Part shown: positions 1 through 11,395 of the stretch, in pieces
Position numbering within the stretch: position 1 is the stretch's first letter
How the letters are laid out: each line of letters opens with the position of its first letter
Assembly (NCBI GenBank): GCA_958496175.1
Contig: OY292274.1
Coordinates: forward strand, 43,100,630 to 43,164,629
Reading direction: 5' to 3'
DNA: 64,000 nucleotides
Source of the DNA: Sisyra terminalis
Taxonomy: Eukaryota; Arthropoda; Insecta; Neuroptera; Sisyridae
The notes under the pieces: generated by a model
Told to the model about the DNA's origin: nothing
Database searches by the model: none
The model's input: the letters and a program-made list of their open reading frames with translations, nothing else
Made by a program: the position numbers and the translations under genes

Positions 1-1813
1 ATTTTGTCTCAAGTGTACACTTATCGTAGCTTAAAGTACTGTTTATTTGCTAATAGACATTTTTATTTTAGCCTACAAATGTAAACTTCATAAGTAATTG
101 CATTGGCAATGTCCACTGCAAAAAAATTTTAAAACATTTTTAATTTAAAACAGAAAATCAATTGATATTTTTTCGTCAAGCTTTCAAGTCGTAAAACAAT
201 TTAAATGAAAAATACTTATAGGTTTCCTATTTTTCGACGTTTGCATTCGACGCTTGTTTTATTGAATCAATTATTAAAAATAAATTAGGGAAGTAAAATT
301 GTTTGTTACGTTTTCTAGAAAAGAATTACATTTAGTGTTATCTACCGATCTACTTGCATGACACTTTTTATTTTTTTGTGATACTGTTTTTTTTTCATAT
401 TTTAAAAGTTAAATTTATTCTGTATTTAAATTTCAAAAATCATCATTTTGATTGTGACATTTTGCTTACGTGTTGAAATATTTGTCTCTAATGTAAGTGC
501 TGAGATTAAAGAGATAATTTTATTTTAAGTGCTCCATCTTCTGTCGCGAGACAAACACGAGGTTGTCTGTCAGAAATCTCAAAAAGCTGCTGTTCCCGTT
601 CCATTTCCAGATTCATGCATTTTCCACTTCTCACCTCACATTTAAATTATTAAAACTCCCACTGCTACATATATACAAAGATATATAGGTATATATGTAC
701 ATAAAAATTTTATATTTCTGACAAGATTTTTTCTGCACAATTATCTAATCACTCCCAATTGCGCTCCACTTGGTTGAGCGACAAAATGTTGATGACATTA
801 TCATTCAACATTTCACCCGACTCATCTCCATTTTTCTGGATTTCCGTCGTGCAAATAGTCTCCGACCGGACGACCGACACACATACATGATAGAATCACA
901 AAACGATTCTAACTCCCGTTCACAGACGAAACTTCTCTCGTTTTCGTTTTAATGGACACATACTAAAAATAATGACGGCCATTTCCCATTAACCGTGGCA
1001 TTTTGTTGGTTAATAACGTTCAAGATAAATGGCGAGCAAAGTCTTGCGACTCAAATTCGGAAGAGGACCAGTCAGCGTCCTAATAAACGATAAGAAACGC
1101 CCGGAATGTCGCACATTTATCTGGAATATTTCAATTATTAAAACTATTCCGACCTTTGATTGCGACAAAAGCTCCTCGTCATACAATTCACAAAAAAATA
1201 AAATCTCAAGTCTCACATTGGAACTCTAAATTACAAACTGATGAAACAAATATAGACTTATGGCAAAAATACGAGGGACAAAACGAGTTCAGATGTATTT
1301 CTAACATTTTTTTCTATCACGTACAAAAACAATAAGTCATTGCATTACGTTTTAATGATCTACTTTCGACGATTACGTTTTTTATAGCTCACACCAATTC
1401 TTTAGTGACTTCTAAATCAATATATAAAAGAGTTTTGGAAGCAAACGGTAAAAAGAGTAGATATTTCCAAACAAGGTACGATTTAAAAAAAAAATTAAAC
1501 CATTTAATGGAGAAAAACGAATATTTGAATTTAAAAGCCAATCAAAGCACCAACCATTTCTAAAAAAAAACAAGATTTTTGCTGGGTAGTATAAAATTAA
1601 CACTAACTACAGTAATTTGATAACGCAAGCAAATAAAACTAAAGTTCTCCAAGATGTGTATAAAAGATTTCACTCTTAATTATTTTTAATATTAATTTGA
1701 AAGAATCTTCAAGAAAACACATATAAGGTTATTTCCATAAATAAAGAAAATAATACTCAGTATATGGACGACATGGTTATATACTAATAATTTTCCAGAT
1801 ATTGGTATCTATA
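1..1813. other. AT-rich non-coding stretch
   Basis: No gene or repeat that I recognise. About 530-1230 is visibly less AT-rich and more complex than its surroundings, with pyrimidine-rich tracts and few homopolymers. The short frames there on both strands are about 60-70 codons, overlap each other, and resemble no known family. This patch is a possible conserved non-coding element, but that is inference only. Confidence 0.5.
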
Positions 1814-1816
1814 CTC

Positions 1817-2640
1817 AGTGATAGGCCCATACCAGTGGGCCTAAGACGACACGATTTTTGAGGCGGCAAAATTTTCGGGACGCAAATATTTTAAAGGCGC
1901 GACGGATGAATGCAAATTAAAATTCAAAAGTAGATATAAGTTAGTATCACTATGAATGTACAGAACATCTTCAATAATGTATAATAAATAACTTTTATAG
2001 ATTTTTTTTTAATTTTCCACATTACATTTTTCAGTTGTTAAATCACTGGCAATTAGAGAACTGCCATTCCGGGGACATTTAGAACAAATTGGAGATCCTC
2101 AAACTGATAGTTTTTTAATAATTGTAGAACTTTTTGCTACATTCGATACTTTTTTGTCAGAACATTTAAAGTCCTATGCGAACCCTAGTAGTCGAAATAC
2201 GACATACTTATCTAAAACAGCCTATTATTCTAACGATTTGGAAAAGACCATCTTAAATGATTGTATTCTCTTACATTATCTTCTTAAAGATTCAATACTG
2301 AAGATATCCGAAAATATATGGAATATATTGTAACACGGAATCATCACGATATGTACCCTACGGTTCACATTGCTCTGTACACTTTTCGAATTCTGGACAA
2401 CAATTGTGGACCAAGAATTAGTTCATGAAATTAAATTATATTTAAAAAAATATATGTGAATTCATTAGAAGTTTTGTTACACTAAAAATAAATAATTTAT
2501 AAATTAAATAAATGAAAGTTGATGTTTTATCTTGATAATCACCTTGTTATGGAACAACAAGGGTGGCATTTTGAATGGAGTCTAGGGCGTTATTGGATCT
2601 AAATCTGCCATTGTCTGTACTGTTCTAAGTGCCATTACGT
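1817..2640 (+). mobile_element. Decayed hAT-superfamily (ZMYM1/DUF4371-like) transposon copy
   Basis: The left edge has CAGTGATAGGCCC near 1820, followed by GGCGGCAAAATTTT-type sequence that is common around ZMYM-type hAT copies. The right edge, read on the - strand, gives a CAATGGCAGATTTAGATCC-like end, similar to the CAGTGGCGGATC ends of this group. The two ends do not form a convincing inverted repeat and I could not find a clean 8-bp target duplication, so the limits are approximate. The coding relic between them carries the identification. Confidence 0.45.
2034..2418 (+). pseudogene. hAT-like transposase fragment (DUF4371 plus dimerisation-like remnant)
   Basis: An open frame of 99 codons runs from 2034 to the TAA at 2331-2333. 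It contains LPFRGHLEQ, then a GDPQTDSFL-type stretch, an ELFATFDTFLSEHL stretch and later TYLSKTAY. This order matches the 'LAFRGH ... NFL.L.ELLA.FDP.L.EHL ... YLSPTIQNE' pattern of ZMYM1/DUF4371-type hAT transposases. A second short frame, from about 2352 to 2418, reads YPTVHIALYTFRIL, resembling the hAT C-terminal dimerisation region. Most of the transposase between these two parts is missing, so the copy cannot be functional. A pyrimidine-rich tract ending in CAG lies just upstream of 2034, so this could be an exon remnant rather than a retrocopy. Confidence 0.5.
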
Positions 2641-2929
2641 ATAAAAATTACAAGAAAGTTACATAAGCAACAAAATCGTTTTAGTTTATATATGACTAAT
2701 ACGATATCTCCCTATTGTCAGATATTATTTTTTCCATATCTAACCAGACAATGCAAAATGAAAAATAAATATGTGTCGAATTAAGAACCTCTTTATTCAG
2801 TCGGTTAATAAAATAAATGGACACTTCAATGATTTTATTGATGACGGTACATGACTTAGGATGACTTAGGATATGGCAAATGGTGAATTTCTATAATTCA
2901 AAAGTCAAATTATATTTTTTTGCCTAATA
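2641..2929. other. AT-rich spacer
   Basis: Nothing recognisable. A 12-base word, GATGACTTAGGA, is imperfectly repeated near 2860. Confidence 0.4.
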
Positions 2930-4250
2930 GTCAATTCTGCTTTTGAATGCGAAATTGATTACCTTTGCGGTAATTTTGTCATATCGCGGCTTTTCTCAAA
3001 AAAAATCGTAGGCACATAAAATTAGTCTTAAAATGTTCAGAACACTTAAAAATGCAATTTTCCGGTGGCGGAAATGTAACTTCTATTACAGTTTTTCCAA
3101 AATAAAGCCAAAAAAAATGCATTATAATAGACTTTAATAGACGTCAAAGTAATTATTAAACTCATTTACCAACATTTACTGTCATTTACTTTCAAGTACG
3201 CATGTGCATTAGAACAAGCAGATAGAGCAGATATCTATTTGAAGCAAATTTGAAAAAGCCCGGCAATATCTATATGAAACTGTTAATTGAGAAATATTGA
3301 AAATTTGGTTGTTTTTGATTCTTGTTGGTTTGATTTTGATTCGATTTTCGCAAATAAATTGCGCCATAATGGTTATGATCCACTTTGTCTTGGTTGATCC
3401 AGGAGAATACTCGAAAATCGTTATATTTTTCATTATAAAGGATTGCTATAATGGAACTATTAACGAATTAAATCTAAAACAAAACAAAACTCGTGTTTAG
3501 TCTCGCCACGTAATATTATTGGTCTACCTTAAATTACCTAAGATTTAACAATAAAAAGATAAAAGGAACAAAATAAACATGGACTAATTTTAAATACTAA
3601 ATAGAATTTTTTTCAACTATTAAATTTTTATTAGTAATTTATATACAAATAATTATATGACAACGTCCCATTTTCTATTCCGGTTTTAATTCAATTCGCG
3701 AAATAAATTGGCCCTCATAAAATTTAGCACTAAAGGAGAAATTAGAAGATGTTCGAGGTGAATTAACAAACCAAATATCGAATAAATTCGCGAATTGATT
3801 TAAAACACCATACAGTAACGTTAATAAAAGCTATTTCTAACATAAAATTATGTAACCTGTTGGTCATTACTTCGTATCAGATATTTTACTGTAATTTGGT
3901 TAACTTTTACTTTCCCGGGCGCTTTGTCAAATTAAATTCATATTTGTTCTCTTTGTCGTTTTTGCATCTCTTTGTTTTTATTGCACATGGGTACTTGTAA
4001 GCAAATGCGTTTAGCTGTTACTTTGACGTCTACTAAAGTCTACTATAATGGCATTCTTTTTTAGACTTTTTTGTAATAATTGTCAAGAAAATTAGAGTTC
4101 CGCCACCGGAATATTGCATTTTTAAGTGTTCTGAACATTTTAAGACTAATTTTATGTGCCTACGATTTTTTTTGAGAAAAGCCGCGACATGACAAAATTA
4201 CCAATTTTGCAAATGTAAAATCGATTTTTTCAATGAAAGAATCAATTCTC
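2930..4250. mobile_element. Non-autonomous DNA element with long terminal inverted repeats
   Basis: The stretch 2970-3072 recurs as its reverse complement at 4100-4202, with about two differences over roughly 103 bp. Similarity continues inward at lower identity: 3112-3170 pairs with 4010-4067, sharing a tract that contains TAGACGTCAAAGTAA. It also continues outward for about 30-40 bp on each side. The interior (about 3215-3985) has no transposase-like frame. It does contain a second, shorter inverted pair around the word TTCGCGAATTGA (about 3683-3712 and 3776-3803). The nested arms and absence of coding capacity fit a foldback or MITE-type element. The superfamily cannot be assigned, because the exact termini and target duplication are not clear. 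Confidence 0.65.
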
Positions 4251-4277
4251 GAGTAAAACTGGAACTGAATAACATAT

Positions 4278-4695
4278 TGTAGCAGAAAAGGAAAAAGCTT
4301 GTCTCTCCCTTTGTGCCATGCCGGCACGCGATTGACTGAATGACTTCTCTCTCTCTCTCACCAACGTAGAATGTTCTCGAACATTAGCGAACATTGGAGT
4401 ACATTCTGGAATGTTGGATTGCGGGTATATAAGGCGCTCAGTTCAAGACAGCTAACAGTTCTGTATCGGAGTTCTGTACGGAAGTTCAGATTTGGATTTC
4501 CGTTACAAGAAAGCGATTTTTATTGTGATTTCGATTTAAAAGTGATTATTGTCATTTAAGTGATTGTTTTGACAAGTGTAATTGTGTAATAAAAAGTGTA
4601 TACAAGTGTAATAGAAAAAAGTGATTATTTATTTCCAAAAGAAATTAAAGAACGAATAATGCCATCTCAATGCAGTTTTGAGACGTCACGTTACA
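4278..4695 (+). mobile_element. Solo LTR, probably of a gypsy-type retrotransposon
   Basis: This 418-bp block begins TGTAGC and ends GTTACA, so it has TGTA...TACA termini. It is flanked on both sides by ATAT (4274-4277 and 4696-4699), a 4-bp target duplication like the TATA of the gypsy element at 37-40 kb. The inside is organised like a U3-R-U5 unit: enhancer-like repeats, a TATA box at 4426, a likely start near 4456, and AATAAAA at 4588-4594. No internal retrotransposon sequence follows, so it is read as a solo LTR left by recombination between two LTRs. The alternative, an orphan host heat-shock gene promoter, is less likely because of the termini and duplication. Confidence 0.65.
4345..4461 (+). 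promoter_or_regulatory. Heat-shock-type promoter inside the solo LTR
   Basis: A CT/GA tract (about 4345-4359) resembles GAGA-factor sites. It is followed by a run of pentamers in exact 5-bp phase: GAA 4369, TTC 4374, GAA 4379, TTA 4384, GAA 4389, TTG 4394, one poor unit at 4399, TTC 4404, GAA 4409, TTG 4414. Alternating GAA/TTC in 5-bp phase is the known binding pattern for trimeric heat shock factor. A TATATAA box at 4426-4432 follows, and an initiator-like ACAGTTC lies 30 bp downstream (about 4455-4461). The arrangement matches an insect hsp70-type promoter. Heat inducibility is inferred. Confidence 0.65.
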
Positions 4696-4699
4696 ATAT

Positions 4700-5495
4700 T
4701 TATTGTTGGGTATGTTACTAATGAATGAGAAGTGTTTCATGGATGAACTGATTCATAAGTAAAACAATCTTGCAAATAAAAAAGGAGCCAACAATATAGG
4801 AACTACATTAAAAACGAGAAAAATTGAACATTTTTGTGAAAAATCTTTGAACATATTTATCATTTACTTATGCAACTTGTTTAGATATAAACCCCAAAAA
4901 AAGGATGTTAATGTTACAAATAATCCGTCTAATTGATTTTAAAGAAAATTCCATAACAAGAATATACTTGCTGCAATATTTGATTCTTATGTAAGTTTAA
5001 GTGTCATATTTTTAGAGAAAGAAGGAGTTATGGCTCAGGTTCCTTTCAGAGTGGTCATAGTCTAGCAATGTTCCATTGTCATATTTTGATGGAATTTTGA
5101 TGGATTTTAGTTCTTGGTATACTTCAACTCATTTTGATTTGTTTTTACCGGATGTATAAACATACCTAATTACTATATTTCAAAAATGACTAATTGTGGA
5201 AATAATTGTGATTGAATAGTACCTAGTTGTGCAGTTAGCATTTTAGTAAAAATCAATCGACCAAAAATTCTAGTGTACGAGTGTGCAAGTTTTGAAACAT
5301 AATAACTTTTTTTTAAGTAATAAAAAGGCCGTCGTTAAATTTTTCAATGATGTTAATATCAAGGTATTTTACTACTTATTTTGATTAGTTTCAGAAATAT
5401 AGTTAAATACTTATTTCTCTTTTCTGTTCGACGGTAGATTCAGTTCCCCACGGGGTTTAATATTCCTTTCCAGCATCGACTATCCCTGCTAAGGC
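4700..5495. other. AT-rich non-coding stretch
   Basis: I see no gene. The final 60 bases before the LINE relic are less AT-rich (CCCCACGGGG near 5445) and may be the end of that relic's 3' region. Confidence 0.4.
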
Positions 5496-5759
5496 TCATT
5501 CCCCGTTACAATAATCCAGAATCTCAACTCGTGTTCTTTCTCTTTGGTTGGGATCTTCAAATTTTTCTTCTGCCAAAAAAATAAGTATGAAACCTTTTCC
5601 ATTCGGAATGTGACCCATCCAGTTAGCTTTTCTTTTCTTTTCGTTGATAGTTCTTTTTTCATTTACTCTTCTAAATACTATCACGTTTGTCACTCGATTT
5701 TTCCGTTGAATTTTCTCAATTTTTATCGAGCACAATATTGACATTTCAAAGCTCTCCAA
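5496..5759 (-). pseudogene. LINE reverse transcriptase 3'-end relic
   Basis: On the - strand an 87-codon open stretch contains KKRKANWMGHI, followed by a charged segment and RTRVEILDY. Many insect LINE pol proteins end with a domain of the form '(R/K)RRKxxWxGHIxR ... GRRRxxLLDDL', and this fragment follows that pattern. The RT domain itself is absent, and the match begins and ends abruptly, so this is a truncated, decayed copy. The clade cannot be assigned from so short a piece. Confidence 0.5.
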
Positions 5760-7939
5760 ATACTTCTTTTTTCATTTCTTTCAAAAAGTCCAGGCTTACA
5801 ATATACACAACACTTTACTCCAAACATAGCATTTTAGTGATTTCTTCCAAAGTTTCAGCTCTTACTTTCCAATTAATATATATTTTTTATTGCCAAACGC
5901 AATTTTTGCCACAGTAAGAAGCTCTTTAATTTTACAAGTGGATTTTCTATGTTTTTGACAATATTTCATTCGAAATTTTCATAACTACACTCCAATGTTT
6001 GAAACAAAGTTTTCTTGATTTATTTTAGGAAGTGATGGAAAATATGTATTTGTGAAAAAAGAAAAAAAGCATATTATGCGGTGTCTACATTAGGTATTGT
6101 TTTTCTTTTTTGTTCACACTTTATGATGCTGTCATGAGGAAGAATATCAAGAGATTATAAACTAGAAAGTTTTGAAACACCTTCTTAACGATACAAGTAA
6201 GTTTCATCCAGAATTAAATCTTCTACAAAAAAAAAAAAAGGAAACAAAAATTAGCATTAGCAACAACAACGCTTTTTTTGTATTGACGTTGAAATAAGTT
6301 ATAGAATTTCTCTTCACATTAAAGATGACAACAATAAAGATGAAAAACATGGATATAAAAATAAACAACAATTGTAAAAAATAGATTTGAAAATGAAGTA
6401 CTGAAAGTTTTAAATAGTTTTATTTTTTGTAGATATTTTATTTTTTTCGCTAATTTTTTAAGCTTGTTTCAGACCTAATTCTTTTACTTGAAATATTCAC
6501 CACGCGAATATCAATTAAATACTTAATTTAATTTATATGCACATTTTCTACATTTTCCATAGGGTCAGACTTAAATACGAAAAACGTGCCTTGCATTATT
6601 TATCGGTACGAAAAGAGAGTAGCATTAGCAAACATTGCCACACGAAAACTATATTCCATAGTATTTTTATGGTTACATTTAAAAGAGTCAATTTTATTAC
6701 TAAAACATAAAAAAATGCGATAAAATAATTTATCAAATCAAATCGACTCCCATATAAAATCTGATCAAATTTGTTAATAATGAAATAGTGAAAATTTTTT
6801 TTGCCTACAATGCACTTGTACAAATGTTTGCAGCAAATGCATATTGCACATTTTCCAATTAGACAACGATATTTAATCATTTTAAAATCGAATTGATACA
6901 ATCTAAATAAAAGTGGGATATATCATTTTCTAACAATAACCCCTTGGCTCACTCCCAGTTCTGGTTCGGTTCATTTCTCCCGTCCTCGCCCGTTCATGTC
7001 CCCATGATGTATTTACTGAACAATTTCAAAAATGAAAAATATGCTTCGAGTCTTCCGATTATCAAAAGCCATTCATTACCGATCGCCACTAGTACCTACC
7101 GACGATACGACATTCGGTAGCAAGTAGGGAGAATTGTTCAAAGGAACGGTCAATGGGAATAATAAACTCGCTTTATTTACAAATATAGAGAAGGTTCGTT
7201 TAATTAATTAGTTTTTTCTTGAGGAAAAGTTTTTTCCAACATTTTAATTAATTAAATTTCATTGGAGAAGTTGGCGAAATTTTTATGAGCAAATTCAAGG
7301 GATTTCATGTCGAAAATCATTGGACAAATGACCGTCTTTGTTATCGTTCATAGTTCATTTGATAAATGATACATTGCATTGTGTTTATAATATATATGCA
7401 TTTGATAGTGCATACGACACGTTGCACATATGTGCATGTTTGGTGAAACAATCAATAGCTCCTCTCAACCTCACAAGCATTTATAACACTGAATATTGTA
7501 TATTATGTATATGTACAAGGAGTCATGTGTAATGTTGTAGGAAAATATTGGTAACTTTCCTCAACAAAAATAACACGATGCACTCATCCCCTAATAATTC
7601 CAGATGCATTCATGTTTCCTATTTTAGTTTCATTATTGATATGTGAGTTACATGTTAACTGATGTTAACGATGTGTTATTTGTTGTTGAAAAACAAAGAC
7701 ATAACAATGTGTTCCTGTACGTACAAACTAAAAGAATAATGAACCGTTAATTAAAGAAGATTTTTTCAAAATAGGACGATACACTAATTATATAAAATAC
7801 ATAAATTTTTAATATAAAAGAAATATATAAAAGTATAAACGAATTAGCTTCATATATTTTTAATTAAATTACTGTTTAAATCTTCTTCAGATTTAATATA
7901 GTTTAATGACCAATTTTGGGAAAGGTTGGTGTTAATTTC
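5760..7939. other. AT-rich non-coding stretch
   Basis: No recognisable gene. Poly(A/T) runs are frequent. About 6940-7140 is a patch of lower AT with CGAT- and GTAC-rich words (for example around 7075-7140) that stands out from its flanks. It could be regulatory, but no specific site can be named. Confidence 0.4.
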
Positions 7940-8200
7940 TAAGAAATTAGATTTAAGCTGCTGTTATAATAATGCTAATAATAACACTAGACGAATGACT
8001 TTTAAGGGATTGTTTTGGGGATGGGATGGTTAGGTTTTGGTTAGTGAGTTTAACCCTGTTTGGTTTGAGTTTGGGAAGCATAAGCATGCATGGAATGACG
8101 CTTACAATTATGGATAGTTTGGATGGACTCAACAAACAGAACTCGCCCACCTGCCTCATGCTTCCATTCATTTAGTGTAGTTCCCACTGGATCCGCCACT
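7940..8200 (-). mobile_element. Possible hAT-type element end
   Basis: Read on the - strand, 8179-8199 gives CAGTGGCGGATCCAGTGGG, which is the form of terminus seen in ZMYM-type hAT transposons. The related hAT relic at 1.8-2.6 kb has a similar end. The adjacent 250 bp is G-rich on the + strand and unlike the flanking AT-rich DNA. I could not find a matching opposite end. Confidence 0.3.
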
Positions 8201-8410
8201 GCGTTAATTGGTGTTCCTGTTTATTCATATCCACCGTAGGACAATACCATTCGCATACATATATATACATGTGGCCACCCTTGCGTATCTCCGCAACTTG
8301 GTCGAGTCTCACCCTTGTGAGCCACTATTAGTGTCCAATGCCGAGGTCCAACTCTCCTGGTGTTTTGGTCCCGGCTCAGTTCGGTTCTAGTTTTGGCCTG
8401 TATCAATCCT
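8200..8410. other. Lower-AT, higher-complexity patch
   Basis: This patch contains relatively GC-rich sequence, with frames open for about 60 codons on both strands. Neither frame resembles a known protein, and there are no paired splice sites that I can support. It may belong to the neighbouring repeat or be a conserved non-coding element. Confidence 0.3.
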
Positions 8411-8801
8411 TTTAAATACCCCTATGAATTTTGATTTATTTAGATTGTAATTTATGGAGCGTGTAATAATAACTATCAGTGTATATATGTGTGTGTATGC
8501 GTATTTCTATACAAACTTTAATTTGTTTAATTTATTCATTGCATGTTTATTTTAATTATTATCGAAATGGGATATTTTGGTTTCAATGTGAAATTAATTG
8601 ATGAGTGAGTTTCGCTTAATTACAATTTAGAGACAATAATCAAATACTGAATTAATTTTACTTTTTTACATAAAATTTTCTACACTTGTTTCTAAAATGT
8701 CTAGTACGGATCTTTATTTTTTTCCATTTGAAAAATAAAATATTATAACTACTAATCACAAAGATTCTTTATTTCAACAGATCATTCAAAAGCAGAAGTT
8801 C

Positions 8802-8826
8802 TATATATATATATATATATATATAC
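8802..8826. repeat. (TA)n microsatellite
   Basis: An uninterrupted TA dinucleotide run of about 25 bp. Confidence 0.9.
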
Positions 8827-10547
8827 ACTTATATAACTGGAGGGTATACGATTTAAGTCACCATTTTTATTATAATTTTCATACACCCTGATCATCATTT
8901 TTATATTTTTGTATTCTTCTTCTTTCTATTTAAATACAATGTCATGGAAATCTATGACTTTATGATTCGAGATCTAGAAATCTCTGTGATATGAAGATAT
9001 TCTTATTTATTATTAAAAATTAAAAATCCTGGATGAAGAGAGTTCGCAATATTCGGAAAGGGATGAAATTTTCTCGGAATCGCATCTCATTTTTATTACC
9101 GCTGAAGTCCGTCTCTCAGTTGTTCCTGCATCCTGGCATTCAACGATCCCGTCAACGAACGATTGTAATGTTTATTGTTTGCAGTGGTTATATTTTTATT
9201 TTCCATCTATACATATATAGACACGTACATATATAAGAAGTAGCACAGGATTTAGCCACTCAACCTCTCTCTATCGTCTAGGTCCCGAATAGACACATAA
9301 ACATTTATCTTCCATGGATTTTCAATATTTTATCCTACTTTTTCTTTAACAATTTCTTCTCATTTCACATCCGTCGAAGAATACAAATTTTTCATTTTTT
9401 TTCCAAAATAAATGCAAATTGAAAATAAATGTGAATTTTGTTGAAGAGCCAAATTTAATGATACATTTTTCTCATTTGAAAAATTTAACAATTTCGAAAT
9501 TAATACCATGTTGTATGGATTTTGACTGCTACATGTAACATTTATTAAATAGCTACAGAATAAATATAATTCAATTTTAATAAACAAACGTATTTCATAA
9601 CAAAATTGTTACTTTTAAATGAAATATTTTTATATAGTATAAATATTATTCCCACCAAAAATCCCAATTTTATCATCAATGAATAATAATGTAGCATTAC
9701 GGTCATATCAGGGAAATATTAAAATATTTTTATTTTGTGCTGCTCAAAGATAATTAATTTTGATGTGCACCAGATTTAACCTATAATATTTTTCAATAAT
9801 TATTATCATACTGCCAATTTACCCATCTAGTGGGACTATTAAAAAAAAAGCCAATAACCGTTAAATTGGTGTTTTTGCCTAAGTTCTTACTAGAATTCGG
9901 AGTTAAAACAAAGCAACAACACGTAAGAATATAACTGAGGCTATAATTGTCTATTGAATCGACTTTGCAGCTAGCTAACCTTTATTAGATCAAATTTTAT
10001 GCAAAATCTTTTGAATATTAAGTCTTACTTCTACTGAATAATATTTAGTACTATATTTGTTTTTTTAAATGAGAATACTAGCAGTATCTATATTAAGATC
10101 TTAGGCAGCGAATTCCTAACTTTTAGTACAACAATTTTTCAATTTTCAATTGTAACAATTTAATTTTATAAATGTATATTCGATGTTGTTATTTATTTAA
10201 TGAGTTTCAAATAAAGTACCATATTATGCATAAATATGTATAAAAAAAAACATCATCAAATATTGTTTTTAAGAAATATTAATTTAACAAACGCTGATGG
10301 CATCTACAGTTAGTAAATCGCTATAATCTAAGGTCATAATACATTCATAGTTGGTATAGAGTATATGTTTAGATTTTATATTTCACATATCTGAACAATA
10401 AACTTAAATGCACCTTCATATATTATTTTTAATTATTGTTATTAACTATCACTTTACTTAAATTCTTTTTTATCTCAGGGGTTAATTTATTGTTTATTAT
10501 TCGTTAATTTATTATTCGTAGATCGAAAAATATTGAAAACTTGCTCG
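8827..10547. other. AT-rich non-coding stretch
   Basis: No gene is recognised. Short frames near 9033-9236 and 9360-9587 have no family resemblance and no supporting context. Confidence 0.4.
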
Positions 10548-10612
10548 ATACGAAATTTGAACTCAAGAACTATCAGTTTTGAAGCAGTCACCTTGACCAC
10601 TCGGTCATCAGT
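10548..10612 (-). repeat. tRNA-like sequence, probably a SINE head or tRNA relic
   Basis: On the - strand, 10612-10591 reads GATGACCGAGTGGTCAAGG, very close to the pol III A box and D-arm of Ser/Leu-type tRNAs (TGGCCGAGTGGTTAAGG). About 30 bp further on, 10564-10551 reads GAGTTCAAATTTCG, a B-box-like T-arm. The spacing of the two boxes is tRNA-like. The anticodon stem and acceptor arms do not pair well by eye, so a functional tRNA is unlikely. A tRNA-derived SINE head or degenerate tRNA pseudogene fits better. Confidence 0.4.
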
Positions 10613-10837
10613 AGACATTTATATTATTTATTTTAAAACTCCACAAATCTCACATTTTCGTAGAATCCTGCAGTAGTAACTGAGGGTTATCTTGTTCTAG
10701 TAATGTTAATAAAATAACAGGAACTCAGATTTCACATTGAATTGACCTGTAGGTACTAGTTGTTTGAATCTCTTCTTTAGCAAAAAAAGAGCTGATAATC
10801 TTCCAACAGAATTTCTTAAGTCATCAATCATGTCAAG

Positions 10838-11395
10838 CAGAGTTGTCAGAAAAAACTAGCATAGTTACTTTAAAATATCTAAAATACTGTATCTAAGTTC
10901 TTCTATTTTGCTAAATAGTAACTAGTATTTTAGATACTTTTTAAAAGAAACTGTATCTGGTAACTAAAAAAGTATCTTAGATACCAAGATACTGAGACAT
11001 AAGGTGCATATTTGTTTTTAATCGATAAGATTTAATTTATACCTCTAATATTAATTTTCTATTGTTTTAAAGTGGGTTGTATTTACAATGGGTTAAACAA
11101 ACATAAATATTTTCCATTTTCCTAAATTAATAAAGGTAAAAAATGTATTATATTCTATATATTATATTCTTCGATTATTTAACAACTTTACCAAATATGC
11201 TATAAAATTCAGTACATACATAATATACAAAGTAACAAAAAAAGGAACTTTTTAAGTATCCTAAAAGTACTTAAGATAAATATTTAAGTTTCTTTTTTTA
11301 TATTGACTAGATATCCGAAGAAGCTATAGACACATTTAAAAAAAGTAACTTATCCAATATCTAGACACTTTTTCAACGTATCTTTAACAGCTCTA
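10838..11395. mobile_element. hAT-type MITE with 8-bp target duplication
   Basis: The element starts CAGAGTTGTCAG. Its other end, read inward, is TAGAGCTGTTAA, giving imperfect inverted termini with 8 of 12 positions matching. It is flanked by ATGTCAAG (10830-10837) and ATGCCAAG (11396-11403), an 8-bp duplication with one difference, as expected for hAT insertions. The interior is AT-rich with no transposase frame. It has repeated words such as TATCTAAAATAC and AGTATCTTAGATAC in both orientations. Its 558-bp length fits a MITE. Confidence 0.6.

Noticed and set aside
4371..4559. Open frame of 62 codons over the heat-shock-like region
   Set aside because: It lies over the HSE array, TATA box and leader of the LTR and starts upstream of the likely transcription start, so it cannot be translated from that promoter.
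4278..4750. An orphan hsp70 gene start
   Set aside because: The promoter parts fit hsp70, but the first downstream ATG (about 4661) opens a frame of about 20 codons unrelated to hsp70. The LTR-like ends and ATAT duplication explain the block better.
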